Under the pieces are notes generated by a model, which was given only the letters and a program-made list of their open reading frames with translations, was not told the origin of the DNA and made no database searches. 34,028 nt of DNA from JAVBSX01 sp031549145. Its GTDB lineage: Bacteria > Planctomycetota > Planctomycetia > Pirellulales > Thermoguttaceae. Both the position numbers and the translations under genes were made by a program. Shown here one piece after another: positions 1 through 8,476 of this stretch; positions within the stretch are counted from its first letter, which is position 1, and every line of letters starts with the position of its first letter. Location: positions 1 through 34,028 of the forward strand of contig JAVBQI010000145.1 of NCBI GenBank assembly GCA_031549145.1. Direction: 5' to 3'.

Positions 1-100
1 TGAACGTTTTCGTCCAGAGCCGCGCCCTTACGCAAGGGTTTTTTTGCGGGACCCCGCTTCCTTCCGGCCGCGGCTCCGATTCGTTTTGTCCGGGTCTCGG
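1..100. repeat. Hairpin repeat, family A copy 1
   Basis: This noncoding stretch lies just downstream of nqrA on the minus strand. It begins TGAACGTTTTCGTCCAGAGC and matches 18775-18868 over about 94 bases with scattered differences. Shared blocks are TGAACG, CAGAGCCGCG, CCGCTTCCTT and the final GATTC-TTTT. GC-rich complementary blocks (AGCCGCG with CGCGGCT) suggest a folded structure. It may end nqrA transcription or sit between nqrA and the next gene of its operon, which lies outside the window. The left end of the repeat may be cut by the window edge. Confidence 0.6.
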
Positions 101-119
101 TAATTACTTTGAAGGAAAA

Positions 120-1517
120 TCAGTGTCCGGCTGCTTCTCTCATCAACTCATCGAGCATTTTCCGGAGCGAGGCCCCGTAATCGTTCTTGCCTGGGTCGGC
201 GAACGTACAAAGGGCGAGGTCTTCTTCGTCAAGTTCCAGGCAACCGAGGGCTTCCGATTTTTCAATGTCGCCGACCTCGAGCGATTGGAACAGGAAGACC
301 GGCATAATATCGAGCGGCATCACCTGCTCGAATTGGCTCACGGGAAAAACGGCCCGATGTCCTCCCATGGTTCCGGTCTTCATTCGGAAGGGGATTCGCG
401 GCAAAACGCTCGAAAGCACGGTCCGCGTCAGCGAAAACTTGCGAATTCCCGGCAGTACCCAGCCGAACAGTTCGGCGTCGACCGTCTCATCGATCACGGA
501 AATTTGCTGGTGATACCGACCGAGCCCCGGCAATTCGGCCTCTTTTTCAACGGCATCGCCAAGAGCGGTTCGACCGGAAAGGACGGAGCCGGAAATGACG
601 CGGTTCGGTCCCGGTTTCAAGCGGCCTTCGACCAGTTCGTTGAGGCAGGCTCCCAGCCGGGTTCGCAGCAGCACCGGTTCCTTGACTTTCGGCCCGGCGA
701 GGGCGATCACCCGTTCGGTCGAAAGCCGACCGGTTGTAAAAAGCCGGCCGATCGCGATCACGTCCTGATACCCGATGTGCCAAACGGTTTTCTGCCCGCC
801 GACCGGATCGAGAAAATGAATGTGCGTCCCAGGCAGTCCGGCCGGATGCGGCCCCTCGAATAACGCGGTTTCAACGCCGTCGATTTTCTGGTCCGAGTCG
901 TCGCCGCCCGGGATGTTGGCAAGCGGTTTCTTGCAGAGGTAAACTTTTTTACCGCCAAGTCGGCTCAAAACTTTCAAGCCGCTGAGAAACTCCTCCGTTT
1001 TTTCGGCGATCACGATTTCCGGATCCGGAGCGTGCGGTTGCGTGTCGATCGCCGTCACAAAAATCGAGTTCGGCGTCGATCCCGGCGAAGGGACACGGCT
1101 GTAAGGCCGTGTCCGAAGGGCGGTCCAAAGCCCGGACTCGACGAGTTGGTCCCGGATTTTTTGCGAATCAAGCGACAAAAGCGCGGAATCGGCATATTTC
1201 GCATAATCGATACAGTCTTCTTTTTCGGCACACTCAATGAGAATTTGCTGAAAAACCCGTTTTTCGCCTCGCCGAATTTCCCGAACCGTTCCGGCGGCCG
1301 GAGCCGTGTGCTTGACGCCGGGATTTTTTTTGTCCTCGAACAGCAGTTGCCCCAGTTTAACCGAATCGCCCACATTAACGGCGAGCGTCGGCTTCATTCC
1401 GACGAAATCGGACCCGGTCAACGCGACGAATCGCACTTTCGGACCGTCGAGAATTTGCTGTTTGGGGGATCCGGCGAGTGGGAGGTCCAAACCTTTTGCG
1501 ATTGAAAAATATTTCAT
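120..1517 (-). CDS. nqrA: Na+-translocating NADH:quinone reductase subunit A
   Basis: This is the cytoplasm-facing NqrA subunit of the sodium-pumping NADH:quinone oxidoreductase, which couples NADH oxidation by quinone to Na+ export. The 465 residues are close to the family's usual length of about 450. The N-terminus MKYFSIAKGLDLPLAG, followed by ALTGSDFVGMKP and the APAAGTV block, is the characteristic NqrA/RnfC-like barrel-sandwich start. The reading frame extends 30 codons further upstream, but ATG at 1517 places this conserved start at residue 1, so I chose it. No clear Shine-Dalgarno precedes it. nqrA normally leads nqrABCDEF; nqrB would lie beyond the left edge. None of the other Nqr subunits is in this window. 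The 119 bases after the stop are a hairpin repeat, so operon continuity cannot be judged here. Confidence 0.93.
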   Translation of the reverse strand: MKYFSIAKGLDLPLAGSPKQQILDGPKVRFVALTGSDFVGMKPTLAVNVGDSVKLGQLLFEDKKNPGVKHTAPAAGTVREIRRGEKRVFQQILIECAEKEDCIDYAKYADSALLSLDSQKIRDQLVESGLWTALRTRPYSRVPSPGSTPNSIFVTAIDTQPHAPDPEIVIAEKTEEFLSGLKVLSRLGGKKVYLCKKPLANIPGGDDSDQKIDGVETALFEGPHPAGLPGTHIHFLDPVGGQKTVWHIGYQDVIAIGRLFTTGRLSTERVIALAGPKVKEPVLLRTRLGACLNELVEGRLKPGPNRVISGSVLSGRTALGDAVEKEAELPGLGRYHQQISVIDETVDAELFGWVLPGIRKFSLTRTVLSSVLPRIPFRMKTGTMGGHRAVFPVSQFEQVMPLDIMPVFLFQSLEVGDIEKSEALGCLELDEEDLALCTFADPGKNDYGASLRKMLDELMREAAGH

Positions 1518-1985
1518 AAAAAATGCGCGAAAGTACTGTTTTGCCGCTGAAATGAGGACCGGAAAGTTATCATTACAAAAACACTGATATAATTCCGAAT
1601 CAGCCAAAAACCATATTCGACAATATTGAATTTATTTAATCTACCTTTCAGATTTTGTTTGTCCAGTATCTGGAGACAGAAAAAAATAAAATTTTATCAA
1701 TAAAAAAGTTTATATTTGATTTTCTTGGAAAAACACAAGTTCAAGATCATTGAATTGCCCCTGCGGAAAGATCCGTCAAGAATAAAAGCCGGAAAGGAAC
1801 GCAGCGTATTGACGGTGTGTTGAGTATTGAACGCCGGTTGAGATTTGAACGCCAACACACCGTCAATACGCCGAGTACGGCTCCTTTCCGGCTTTTATTC
1901 CGAAAGGATTCCGATCCGCAGGGGGCGTGAACGGTTGCCCCGAAGGGCACCGGCGTCTGCGCCGCTCGGCTAAACGAACATTGCG
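1518..1985. other. Gene-free gap: AT-rich leader plus large hairpin
   Basis: No gene is supported here. 1518-1750 is very AT-rich compared with the rest of the window and is the likely promoter and leader region of nqrA, but I could not fix a -35/-10 pair. 1756-1927 is filled by the palindrome listed separately, which lies just downstream of the VWA-protein gene. 1930-1980 holds nothing I recognise. Confidence 0.6.
1756..1927. repeat. Large inverted repeat (gapped cruciform)
   Basis: The core arms are 1780-1822 and 1853-1900. They share AATAAAAGCCGGAAAGGA, and then GCGTATTGACGGTGTGTTG, as reverse complements, with a 30-base loop. Outer arms around 1756-1775 (GCCCCTGCGG) and 1906-1927 (its complement) extend the pairing with interruptions. 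It lies 3' of the minus-strand VWA gene, so a role in transcript ending or 3' protection is possible. There is no U-tract typical of an intrinsic terminator. Confidence 0.8.
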
Positions 1986-4307
1986 CTAAACCAACCCGCC
2001 GCGTTTTCGCAGGTACCATTCGACGCAGAAGACACCGAGCAAAAGAAGCAAAACCGGCCAGGTATCGTAAAGCGTCCGCTTCGTCTCCCGTTTTTCCGTC
2101 AAGAGCTCGGCCTTGGTTTCCAACTCTTCGAGCAACTTGGGAAACGATTCCGGTGTAAGATATCTTCCCCCGGTCATCTTCGCGAGGCTCCCCAAAAGAG
2201 CCGGATCGGCGACCGGGTTGTCCATTTCCAGATTCTGTTCGAACACCAAAAACCGGCTGCCGGCCTGCCGCATGATCGAATCATCGCCGCCGGACGTCGC
2301 CGTCGCCCGAATCTCGTAATCCCCGGGGAGTTGGGCATTACGGAGCGAGCCGGTCGCGATCCCGTTTTCCTCGACGGTTGCGATTGATTCCTCCCGACCG
2401 TCGGGAAACCGGACCCTCGCCTCGACCTTCGGGCTGCGAATTTCCTCCCCTTTGTCGTTTCGCATTCGGACCTTGAACTTGACGGTTTCGCCCGGGTAAT
2501 AACGGGTTTTTTCCAATTCGATCCAACAATCCCCTTGCATCGAATCGTCCATTTTCGCGAGCCAAAGGATCACCTGCCGCCAAAACCGTTTGTGTTCCGT
2601 TTCGTGTTCGGCCCACCATCTCCAGGTCGTGTCCCCCGCGAACGCGAGGACCCGACCCGAGCCGAAATTCTGTTGAATCAAAAGCGGCTGTCGCTGCGGT
2701 CCCTCGGCCAAAACCAATGCCGCCTGCTTCGGTTGCAGCCGATTCGCCCCTTCAAGCGGCGGCAGCGAACGCCAAAGTTTCGTGTTTTCCGCGGGCGTCC
2801 CCGCCAACTGCATGATCGAATGAGTCCCTTTCCCCGATTGCGCGGTCGGTTGCATGAGCAACGGGACCGTCCAGTGTATGTCCTCTCGCGGATGTTCGCC
2901 CCATTTTTGCCGGTCGAACGGCGAAAGAACGACCGGCAAAACGTCTTGCAGCGGCGTTCCGGCATACCCGCCGGCCCCGAATGTGTGGTACCCTCCGAGC
3001 ATGATCAGCCCTGCCCCGTTCCGAACGGCATCGGCCAACGCCTCCAACTCTTCCGTTTTGAACGCGGCCGCATCCAAATCGCCGATGATGTAAACGTTGA
3101 ATTTTCCCGGCCCGAAATACTCGTTCTTGTAGGAAGGACGCTGGGCGGTTTCCCGGGCGAGGGCCTGCTCCGGAGTCGTGCCGGCCCCCGGGTTGCCGGC
3201 AATCACCGTCCGCACGACCGGAAAACGGTGATAACTCAAACGGATATCGGCCGAGGAATCGATCGCCCGCCGCAGGTAAATCTGTTCCGAACGGGGTGTC
3301 CCTTCCAAATAGAGGACATTCAGTCCCCCGTCGAGAACTCGGACGAACGTGCTCATCGTATTGTTCGTTTGAACGACTTCTTTCGGGAGCGGCGGGACAT
3401 CGACCGTGATTTTTTTCAGCCCGGTCGTTTCCGGAATGCAACTGAAACGGTAGGAGACCAACTGCCCTTCCGTTTTCGCCAAGATCGTTTTGCGGTCGAC
3501 CTCGGTCACGATTCCGGGCGCGGTTTCGAGGAGGAGCCGGATTGGGACCGGCTGATTCAAATAGCCGTTAATCCGGATTTGTCCGGAAACAACCAGTTCG
3601 TTCTTGACGAACATATGATCGGGGGCGGTCAGTTCGCGGACGGCGACGTCAAGGTTTTCGGAAGCTCCCGGTTTTCCGAATCCGACGGTATAGATCGGGT
3701 CGCTGCCGTCGCGAAAGGGGACGGCGGCATCCCGCGGAGTCGCATCCCGGGGCGGCCGCGCTTTTTGATTGCCGTCGGTGAGCAGGAGAACCCCCAGAAG
3801 CCGTTTCCCGGCCGCCTGTTGATAGGTTTCCTCAAGGACGAACCCGAGAGCGGTCTCACTCCCTTCGGGCTTTTCCGGCAGTTGCACGACACCCCGACTC
3901 ATCGGGAGCGGGTGCGGGGCCGCGTCGAACAAAAGGGGATGCAGGTCGAACCGCTTTTGAAGGCGTTGGAGAATTTTTTCGGAATCGCGAAGTGTTTCCT
4001 GGGCTAACTCGAAACGGCTTTTGCCGCCGACCTCGTCCCGGACCGACATGCTTTCGGATTGATCGAGCAACAGGAAAAGCGAGGCGGGTAGCTCCAGCGT
4101 TTCGGTATACACGACCGTCGGTCGGAGGAGCAAAAAAAGAAGGAGCAAAAGCGAAAAAATACGGAGCCGGATGATCCATTTTTTGCCCGAGGCCGTCAGA
4201 CGCTCTCCGCTCGGAGCCAGCAGCACGATCGCGGCTCCCAGGAGCAAAACGAGCAGGAGAACGACAAGCGAACTCCCCAGCAGAGGGGAAAAAACGAGAC
4301 GGGTCAA
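1986..4307 (-). CDS. Membrane VWA / glutamine-amidotransferase-like protein
   Basis: This 773-residue membrane protein has no assigned enzymatic role. Two hydrophobic helices open it (about residues 4-31 and 44-69). A von Willebrand factor A-like domain follows, with the MIDAS metal-binding motif DQSES near residue 83 and a later LLTDGN block. The middle contains a class-I glutamine-amidotransferase-like fold (VYIIGDLD, then GAGLIMLGGYHTFGAGGY), seen in many planctomycete homologues and not expected to be catalytic. A final helix (LLLLLGVFCVEWYL) precedes a basic tail. The bulk is predicted to lie outside the cytoplasm. The start is a TTG at 4307, because no ATG lies between it and the upstream in-frame stop at 4347-4349. 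Relatives are usually found with MoxR ATPase, DUF58 and BatA-type genes; none is present here, so it is an isolated copy. Confidence 0.8.
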   Translation of the reverse strand: MTRLVFSPLLGSSLVVLLLVLLLGAAIVLLAPSGERLTASGKKWIIRLRIFSLLLLLFLLLRPTVVYTETLELPASLFLLLDQSESMSVRDEVGGKSRFELAQETLRDSEKILQRLQKRFDLHPLLFDAAPHPLPMSRGVVQLPEKPEGSETALGFVLEETYQQAAGKRLLGVLLLTDGNQKARPPRDATPRDAAVPFRDGSDPIYTVGFGKPGASENLDVAVRELTAPDHMFVKNELVVSGQIRINGYLNQPVPIRLLLETAPGIVTEVDRKTILAKTEGQLVSYRFSCIPETTGLKKITVDVPPLPKEVVQTNNTMSTFVRVLDGGLNVLYLEGTPRSEQIYLRRAIDSSADIRLSYHRFPVVRTVIAGNPGAGTTPEQALARETAQRPSYKNEYFGPGKFNVYIIGDLDAAAFKTEELEALADAVRNGAGLIMLGGYHTFGAGGYAGTPLQDVLPVVLSPFDRQKWGEHPREDIHWTVPLLMQPTAQSGKGTHSIMQLAGTPAENTKLWRSLPPLEGANRLQPKQAALVLAEGPQRQPLLIQQNFGSGRVLAFAGDTTWRWWAEHETEHKRFWRQVILWLAKMDDSMQGDCWIELEKTRYYPGETVKFKVRMRNDKGEEIRSPKVEARVRFPDGREESIATVEENGIATGSLRNAQLPGDYEIRATATSGGDDSIMRQAGSRFLVFEQNLEMDNPVADPALLGSLAKMTGGRYLTPESFPKLLEELETKAELLTEKRETKRTLYDTWPVLLLLLGVFCVEWYLRKRGGLV

Positions 4308-4418
4308 GCGTTTGAAAAAGAGAAAAAGGACGAAAGGCCGGAGGAATCAGGTTTTTCCCGATTGCCGTTTCGGGAAATACTCCCACGTTCGTTATCTTAA
4401 CACATTTTTGATTTTATG

Positions 4419-4559
4419 CCTCCCCCATCGAGCCGGTTGCGTCAGCTGCCGGTTAGTCTTCGTCTACAATGTCAGTCGAAATTTGCACATAATTGAATTC
4501 GAACACCATTGAAGACGGGTGCTAACCGGGACCTTACGGTCTCGGCTCGATGAGGGGGG
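4419..4559. repeat. Imperfect inverted repeat between VWA and sulfatase genes
   Basis: The arms are 4419-4456 and 4522-4559. They pair at both ends (CCCCC-ATCGAGCC with GGCTCGATGAGGGGG, and CCGGTTAG with CTAACCGG) and are mismatched in the middle. The loop is 65 bases. The bases ATTGAAGACGGG next to the right arm also occur in two copies of the TATACCG element (27792 and 31007 regions), which hints that this is a diverged relative. It lies 3' of the minus-strand sulfatase gene and 5' of the VWA gene. Confidence 0.65.
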
Positions 4560-4567
4560 AATGTTCC

Positions 4568-5893
4568 TCAACGCGGCGACCACCATCGGTCCAGCTTTTG
4601 TCGCAACAGCAAAACCTCTTGGGGATTCGAGCGAGAAAGGTCGTGCTTCTCTTCCGGATCGGCCGCAATGTCGAACAATTCCGCCGCGAGTTTTTCCCTC
4701 GGGTCGGGGTCGATCAGTTTCCATTTTCCTTGGATGATCCAACGAAAGCGCAGGCTGGCCGCCGGGTTTTCAAGATCGACGGCATTGTGAGTAAAGCAGG
4801 CCCCTTGGATCGTTTCGCGGTTTTCGACGGCGGCGGCATCCAACAGGTTGACGCCTTGCAGTTGTGGGTCGCGGGCGATGCCGAGCGCGTCCAGAATCGT
4901 CGGGGCGATGTCGATCGAAGAGACCGGCGTTTTGCAGCGGCCCGGCCGCACCTTCCCGGGCCAACGGACGATCAGCGGCGTCCGCAGCCCGCCGTCGTAA
5001 GGGGACTGCTTCGAGCGCGGATCGAATCGCGGGGAATCGTCCCGTGAAATCCAACCGTTATCGGCCAGGTAAAAAACGAGCGTATTTTCCGAAAGGTTTT
5101 TAGCGTCGAGATAATCGAGCAATTCCCCGCAGGTTTCGTCGAACCATTCGACCATCGCCCAGTATTTTTCTTGAAAAATCGAACGGCCCTTCCCTTGATA
5201 TTTTTGCAACAACCGGTCCGGCGGCGTGTGCGGATCATGGGGTAACATCGGAGCATACCAGAGGAAAAACGGTTTGTCTTCTTTCCGAGCCGTATCGATA
5301 AAATCGTATATCGGCTGCATCGTTTCCCGACCGATCGCGAGCCCTTCGTCGCCGTGCCGCCCGCCCCGGGTCATTCCGGAGGTAAACCCGCCGTGTTTGT
5401 AATCCCCGGCCCACCATTTGCCGCTTTGAAAGGAGAGATAACCGTTTTGTCCGAGCAACTTCGGCAGCGCCGGGGCCGCGTCCATATGCCGGGACATGAT
5501 CGCCCGACCGTCTTCATACGCTTGCGATTTGTAGAAATCGCCGGCTGGCATCCCTTCGGGAATCGGCGGGTCGTTGGATGTGATCTTGTGTTGCTGCGGA
5601 TACAGCCCCGTGATAATCGAGGCCAAACTGGGGCAGCAGAGCGAAGAGGGGACATACGCCCGGGTGTAAACCAGCCCCTCCGAGGCCAATTTGTCGATGT
5701 TCGGCGTTTGGACGACCGGATGTCCCATCAACCCGTAATCGGTCCAGGCATGATCGTCCGAGATGATGAGCACGATGTTCGGGCGCTCCGGCCGCTCGGG
5801 CAACTCCGCCGCTCGAGTAATGTCCGGCGTTGCCGCGAAAAAAAGGGGGGCGGTCAGAATGAGCGTCAAAAAGGCAAATCGGAAATGTCGCAT
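4568..5893 (-). CDS. Secreted type I sulfatase (arylsulfatase-like)
   Basis: This 441-residue alkaline-phosphatase-superfamily sulfatase should hydrolyse sulfate esters, probably on polysaccharides, outside the cytoplasm. Residues 1-29 form a signal peptide (MRHFRFAFLTLILTAPLFF). The metal-binding start NIVLIISDDHAWTDYG carries D46 and D47. The sulfatase signature reads C86-C-P-S-L-A-S-I-I-T-G, where Cys86 should be matured to formylglycine, but the usual Arg four residues later is Leu90. Later conserved blocks include FFLWYAPMLPHDPH and the LVFYLADNG region. ATG at 5893 was chosen over the upstream TTG at 5908 because it begins a standard signal peptide. No dedicated maturation enzyme or glycan-utilisation genes are nearby, so the substrate cannot be predicted. 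Confidence 0.9.
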   Translation of the reverse strand: MRHFRFAFLTLILTAPLFFAATPDITRAAELPERPERPNIVLIISDDHAWTDYGLMGHPVVQTPNIDKLASEGLVYTRAYVPSSLCCPSLASIITGLYPQQHKITSNDPPIPEGMPAGDFYKSQAYEDGRAIMSRHMDAAPALPKLLGQNGYLSFQSGKWWAGDYKHGGFTSGMTRGGRHGDEGLAIGRETMQPIYDFIDTARKEDKPFFLWYAPMLPHDPHTPPDRLLQKYQGKGRSIFQEKYWAMVEWFDETCGELLDYLDAKNLSENTLVFYLADNGWISRDDSPRFDPRSKQSPYDGGLRTPLIVRWPGKVRPGRCKTPVSSIDIAPTILDALGIARDPQLQGVNLLDAAAVENRETIQGACFTHNAVDLENPAASLRFRWIIQGKWKLIDPDPREKLAAELFDIAADPEEKHDLSRSNPQEVLLLRQKLDRWWSPR

Positions 5894-6229
5894 GATGAGG
5901 AGAGCCAAAAAAATTTTCTTTCGTCAATACTAGCCCCAAGCGTCAGCGCGGGGTGATAATCCGAGGAGATCACCCCGCGCTGACGCTTGGGGCTAGTATT
6001 TTTGACGTCGGACTACGACGAACAATCGGATTATAGCAAAATTGCCGGTTTTTCTCTCCTGCCGCGAGAAAAAAAAGGGAGAACCATGGGGGAAAAACTG
6101 TTTTTTAGGGAAACAACGGCAAAAAAATAGTATTCTACGTCTGATCGAATTGCTTCAAAGTCTAAGGACGACCTTGAAGTAATCCCTCTTGTTCGCACCG
6201 CACATCCTTAATCGATCGACGAGATAACA
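5894..6229. other. Divergent intergenic region
   Basis: This gap separates the sulfatase (minus) from the chemoreceptor (plus) and must hold both promoters. Positions 5926-6000 are taken by the family P palindrome, which lies 33 bases from the sulfatase start codon and so within or next to its leader. 6001-6229 is moderately AT-rich with A-runs. I found no convincing -35/-10 pair and no clear flagellar-sigma promoter. Confidence 0.5.
5926..6000. repeat. Palindromic repeat, family P copy 1 (perfect arms)
   Basis: Two perfect 32-base arms (5926-5957 and 5969-6000) flank an 11-base loop. The arm begins AATACTAGCCCCAAGCGTCA and ends GGGGTGAT. It is nearly identical to the copy at 20178-20256, and related copies lie at 18893-18970 and 30528-30606. 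No U-tract follows the arm on the side expected for a simple terminator. It behaves as a dispersed REP-like palindrome. Confidence 0.9.
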
Positions 6230-8278
6230 ATGAACAACATTAAAATCGGGACAAAGTTAACAGCCGGTTTCGTTCTGGTGATCCTTCTTCTGCTTCTTGT
6301 CGGTGCGGTCGGTTATTACGCCGTCGTTTCCCGCGCAAAAATGACGGAAGAAACCGCCAAGGTCGGCGAATACGTCCAACAAGGAAGCCTTTTTCAAAAA
6401 CGGGTCGGCGACGCCCTGCTGTTCTCGGCCTATGGGGCTCTCGACCATGATCGCAAGCACATGGAAGAAATCGACGGGATTTACAAGGAAATGAAGGCGC
6501 TTGCCGATGAGCTGGCGCCGAAACTGACCGACGTCAACCGGCCGAATCTGCTTGATGCGATCGAACGGTTCGACACATTCAACAAGGACGACATTCGCTG
6601 GTACGATAAGGAACTCGTCTGGCAAAAAAGTCTCGATACCCGGCGGGACATGGCGAACAAAACCCTTGACCTGCTCGCGGAATTGGCGGCGAGCGTTGAA
6701 AAAGTGACGGAAGAGGAAGCCTACAAAGACGATAAGGGAGCGGTTTTCTTCGCGAAGGATCGTGTCCTGCTTTCGGGCAACATCGACAAGGCGGTGGCCT
6801 TGGTTCAGGCGATTCGCCGCGAATGCTTTCAGCACCAAAGCGCGATCCAGGACGAGGAAAAAATCGAACTCGACGGGAAAATCAAGGAAAGCGGCGCGGA
6901 ACTGCTGACGCTGCTTGAAAAGGAAATCCTCCCCCATCTGCACACGGACGCCGGCAAACAGGGACTGGACGATGCCCAAAAACAGGTCAATGACTGGCTG
7001 GCCGAAATCAAGGGGACTTTCGCCTTGGAAGAGGAAATGAAAAAAATCGACAGCGGAATGGTTGATAATTCCGCCGTCATTCTCGCCTCCGTTCAAAAGA
7101 TGATCGACAATTTGAACGCCAGGAACAAAAAAGCCCAGGAGGATGGCCAAATATTCGACCGTTTTATCCTGATTTTGATCGCCGTCGTTTGCGGTGTCGC
7201 GACTTTGTTCGGTCTGGTGATCAGCTTTTGGCTGACGACGGGAATCACCCGCGGCATCAAGGTCGTCGTCGATTCGATGCACAAGGTCGCAGCCGAAGGG
7301 GATTTGGAGGTTGAAATCGACCCCGCCTATCTCCGTCGCCGGGACGAAATCGGCACGCTCGTCCAGGGAACCAGCGCCGTTCTCAACGATTACCGGCAGA
7401 TCGATACTCTGGCGCGACATCTGGCCCGGGGAGAATGGACCGATGCCGTCAAAATGAAGAGCGAAAAAGATACGATGAACCGCAACCTCGAATCGATGCT
7501 CACCCAGGTCAACGAGACCCTTTCTTCGATCAACGAAAGCGTCGGCCAGGTTGCAAACGGTTCGGGCGAAGTCGCCAATGCCGCGACCAGCCTTTCCAGC
7601 GGAGCCCAGGAATCGGCGGCCTCGCTTGAGGAAATTACCGCTTCGATGAACGAAATCAGCTCCCAGACGAAGGCGAACGCCGAAAACTCGGGGGAAGCCC
7701 GGGATATCGCGAACCTCGCTTCGACCGCCGCTCAAAACGGACAGAAAGCGATGCTGAAAATGACCGATGCGATGGGACGTATCACGAAAAACTCGGAACA
7801 GATTCAACGGGTGATCAAAGTGATCGACGACATCGCCTTTCAAACCAATTTGCTCGCCCTCAACGCGGCCGTCGAAGCGGCCCGGGCGGGACAGCACGGA
7901 AAAGGCTTCGCCGTCGTCGCCGAAGAGGTCCGGAATCTGGCGGCCCGAAGCGCCAAGGCGGCGCAGGAAACGACCGAATTGATCGCGACCAGCGGCTCGG
8001 AAATCAGGATGGGGGGCGAGGTTGCCGCCAACACCTCCGAAATGCTCAACCAAATCGTCGAACAGATTCGCAAAACAACCGATCTGGTCGCCGGGATCGC
8101 GGTCGCGAGCAACGAACAGGCCCAGGGTGTCGCCCAGGTTACGATCGGGCTCCAGCAAATCGACACGGTCATTCAACAGAACACGGCCAGTGCCGAGGAA
8201 TCGGCAAGTGCGGCCAACGAAATGAGTTCCATGGCCCGAAAACTGCAGGAGCTTGTCGCCCAATTCAAATTGAGATAG
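6230..8278 (+). CDS. Methyl-accepting chemotaxis protein
   Basis: This 682-residue transmembrane chemoreceptor senses a ligand outside the cell and controls a CheA kinase. Helix 1 spans about residues 9-30. A long, mostly helical extracytoplasmic domain of about 275 residues follows, long enough for a double four-helix bundle. Helix 2 is about residues 310-334, then a HAMP domain to about 387. The signalling domain carries the highly conserved hairpin tip around residues 532-575 (FQTNLLALNAAVEAARAG, then GFAVVAEEVRNLA). The C-terminus ends QFKLR and lacks a NWETF-type CheR/CheB tether. The ligand cannot be predicted. No cheA or cheW is in the window, but a cheR lies at 21080-21934. The ATG follows a weak purine run only. 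Confidence 0.95.
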   Translation: MNNIKIGTKLTAGFVLVILLLLLVGAVGYYAVVSRAKMTEETAKVGEYVQQGSLFQKRVGDALLFSAYGALDHDRKHMEEIDGIYKEMKALADELAPKLTDVNRPNLLDAIERFDTFNKDDIRWYDKELVWQKSLDTRRDMANKTLDLLAELAASVEKVTEEEAYKDDKGAVFFAKDRVLLSGNIDKAVALVQAIRRECFQHQSAIQDEEKIELDGKIKESGAELLTLLEKEILPHLHTDAGKQGLDDAQKQVNDWLAEIKGTFALEEEMKKIDSGMVDNSAVILASVQKMIDNLNARNKKAQEDGQIFDRFILILIAVVCGVATLFGLVISFWLTTGITRGIKVVVDSMHKVAAEGDLEVEIDPAYLRRRDEIGTLVQGTSAVLNDYRQIDTLARHLARGEWTDAVKMKSEKDTMNRNLESMLTQVNETLSSINESVGQVANGSGEVANAATSLSSGAQESAASLEEITASMNEISSQTKANAENSGEARDIANLASTAAQNGQKAMLKMTDAMGRITKNSEQIQRVIKVIDDIAFQTNLLALNAAVEAARAGQHGKGFAVVAEEVRNLAARSAKAAQETTELIATSGSEIRMGGEVAANTSEMLNQIVEQIRKTTDLVAGIAVASNEQAQGVAQVTIGLQQIDTVIQQNTASAEESASAANEMSSMARKLQELVAQFKLR

Positions 8279-8289
8279 GGAAAAACCGC

Positions 8290-8323
8290 GAACGGCGACG
8301 AACTTCGATTTTTGTTGCCGTTC
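8290..8323 (+). terminator. Possible hairpin 3' of the chemoreceptor gene
   Basis: Ten-base arms GAACGGCGAC (8290-8299) and GTTGCCGTTC (8314-8323) pair with one G-T wobble around a 14-base loop, 12 bases after the stop codon. No strong T-run follows, so this is only a weak terminator candidate. Confidence 0.35.
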
Positions 8324-8349
8324 CGGCGTGTTTTCCGTTGGCATAACCC

Positions 8350-8377
8350 TCGACAAGACTGCGTTTCGTGTTATATT
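8350..8377 (+). promoter_or_regulatory. Candidate sigma-70-type promoter for the ketosynthase-like gene
   Basis: TCGACA (8350-8355) and TATATT (8372-8377) each match five of six consensus bases and are separated by 16 bases. They lie about 100 bases upstream of the chosen ATG at 8477. The prediction rests on sequence pattern only. Confidence 0.4.
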
Positions 8378-8476
8378 AAGGCGGCTCTAATCATTCGGAA
8401 ACCGAATTTTGCCTGGCGTCCTCGGGCATTTCAATCGGTTTCGGGAAAATCCGCTTTAATACGGGTTGCATTTTTG

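Noticed and set aside
1747..2019. Small minus-strand frame downstream of the VWA gene
   Set aside because: It is formed by the large palindrome and overlaps the end of the real gene.
2535..4007. Long open plus-strand frame within the VWA gene
   Set aside because: The product is Arg/Pro-rich with no motif; the minus strand carries helices, MIDAS and a TDG motif.
6257..8356. Long open frame antisense to the chemoreceptor gene
   Set aside because: The plus strand encodes an unmistakable chemoreceptor; the antisense frame is a by-product of codon use.
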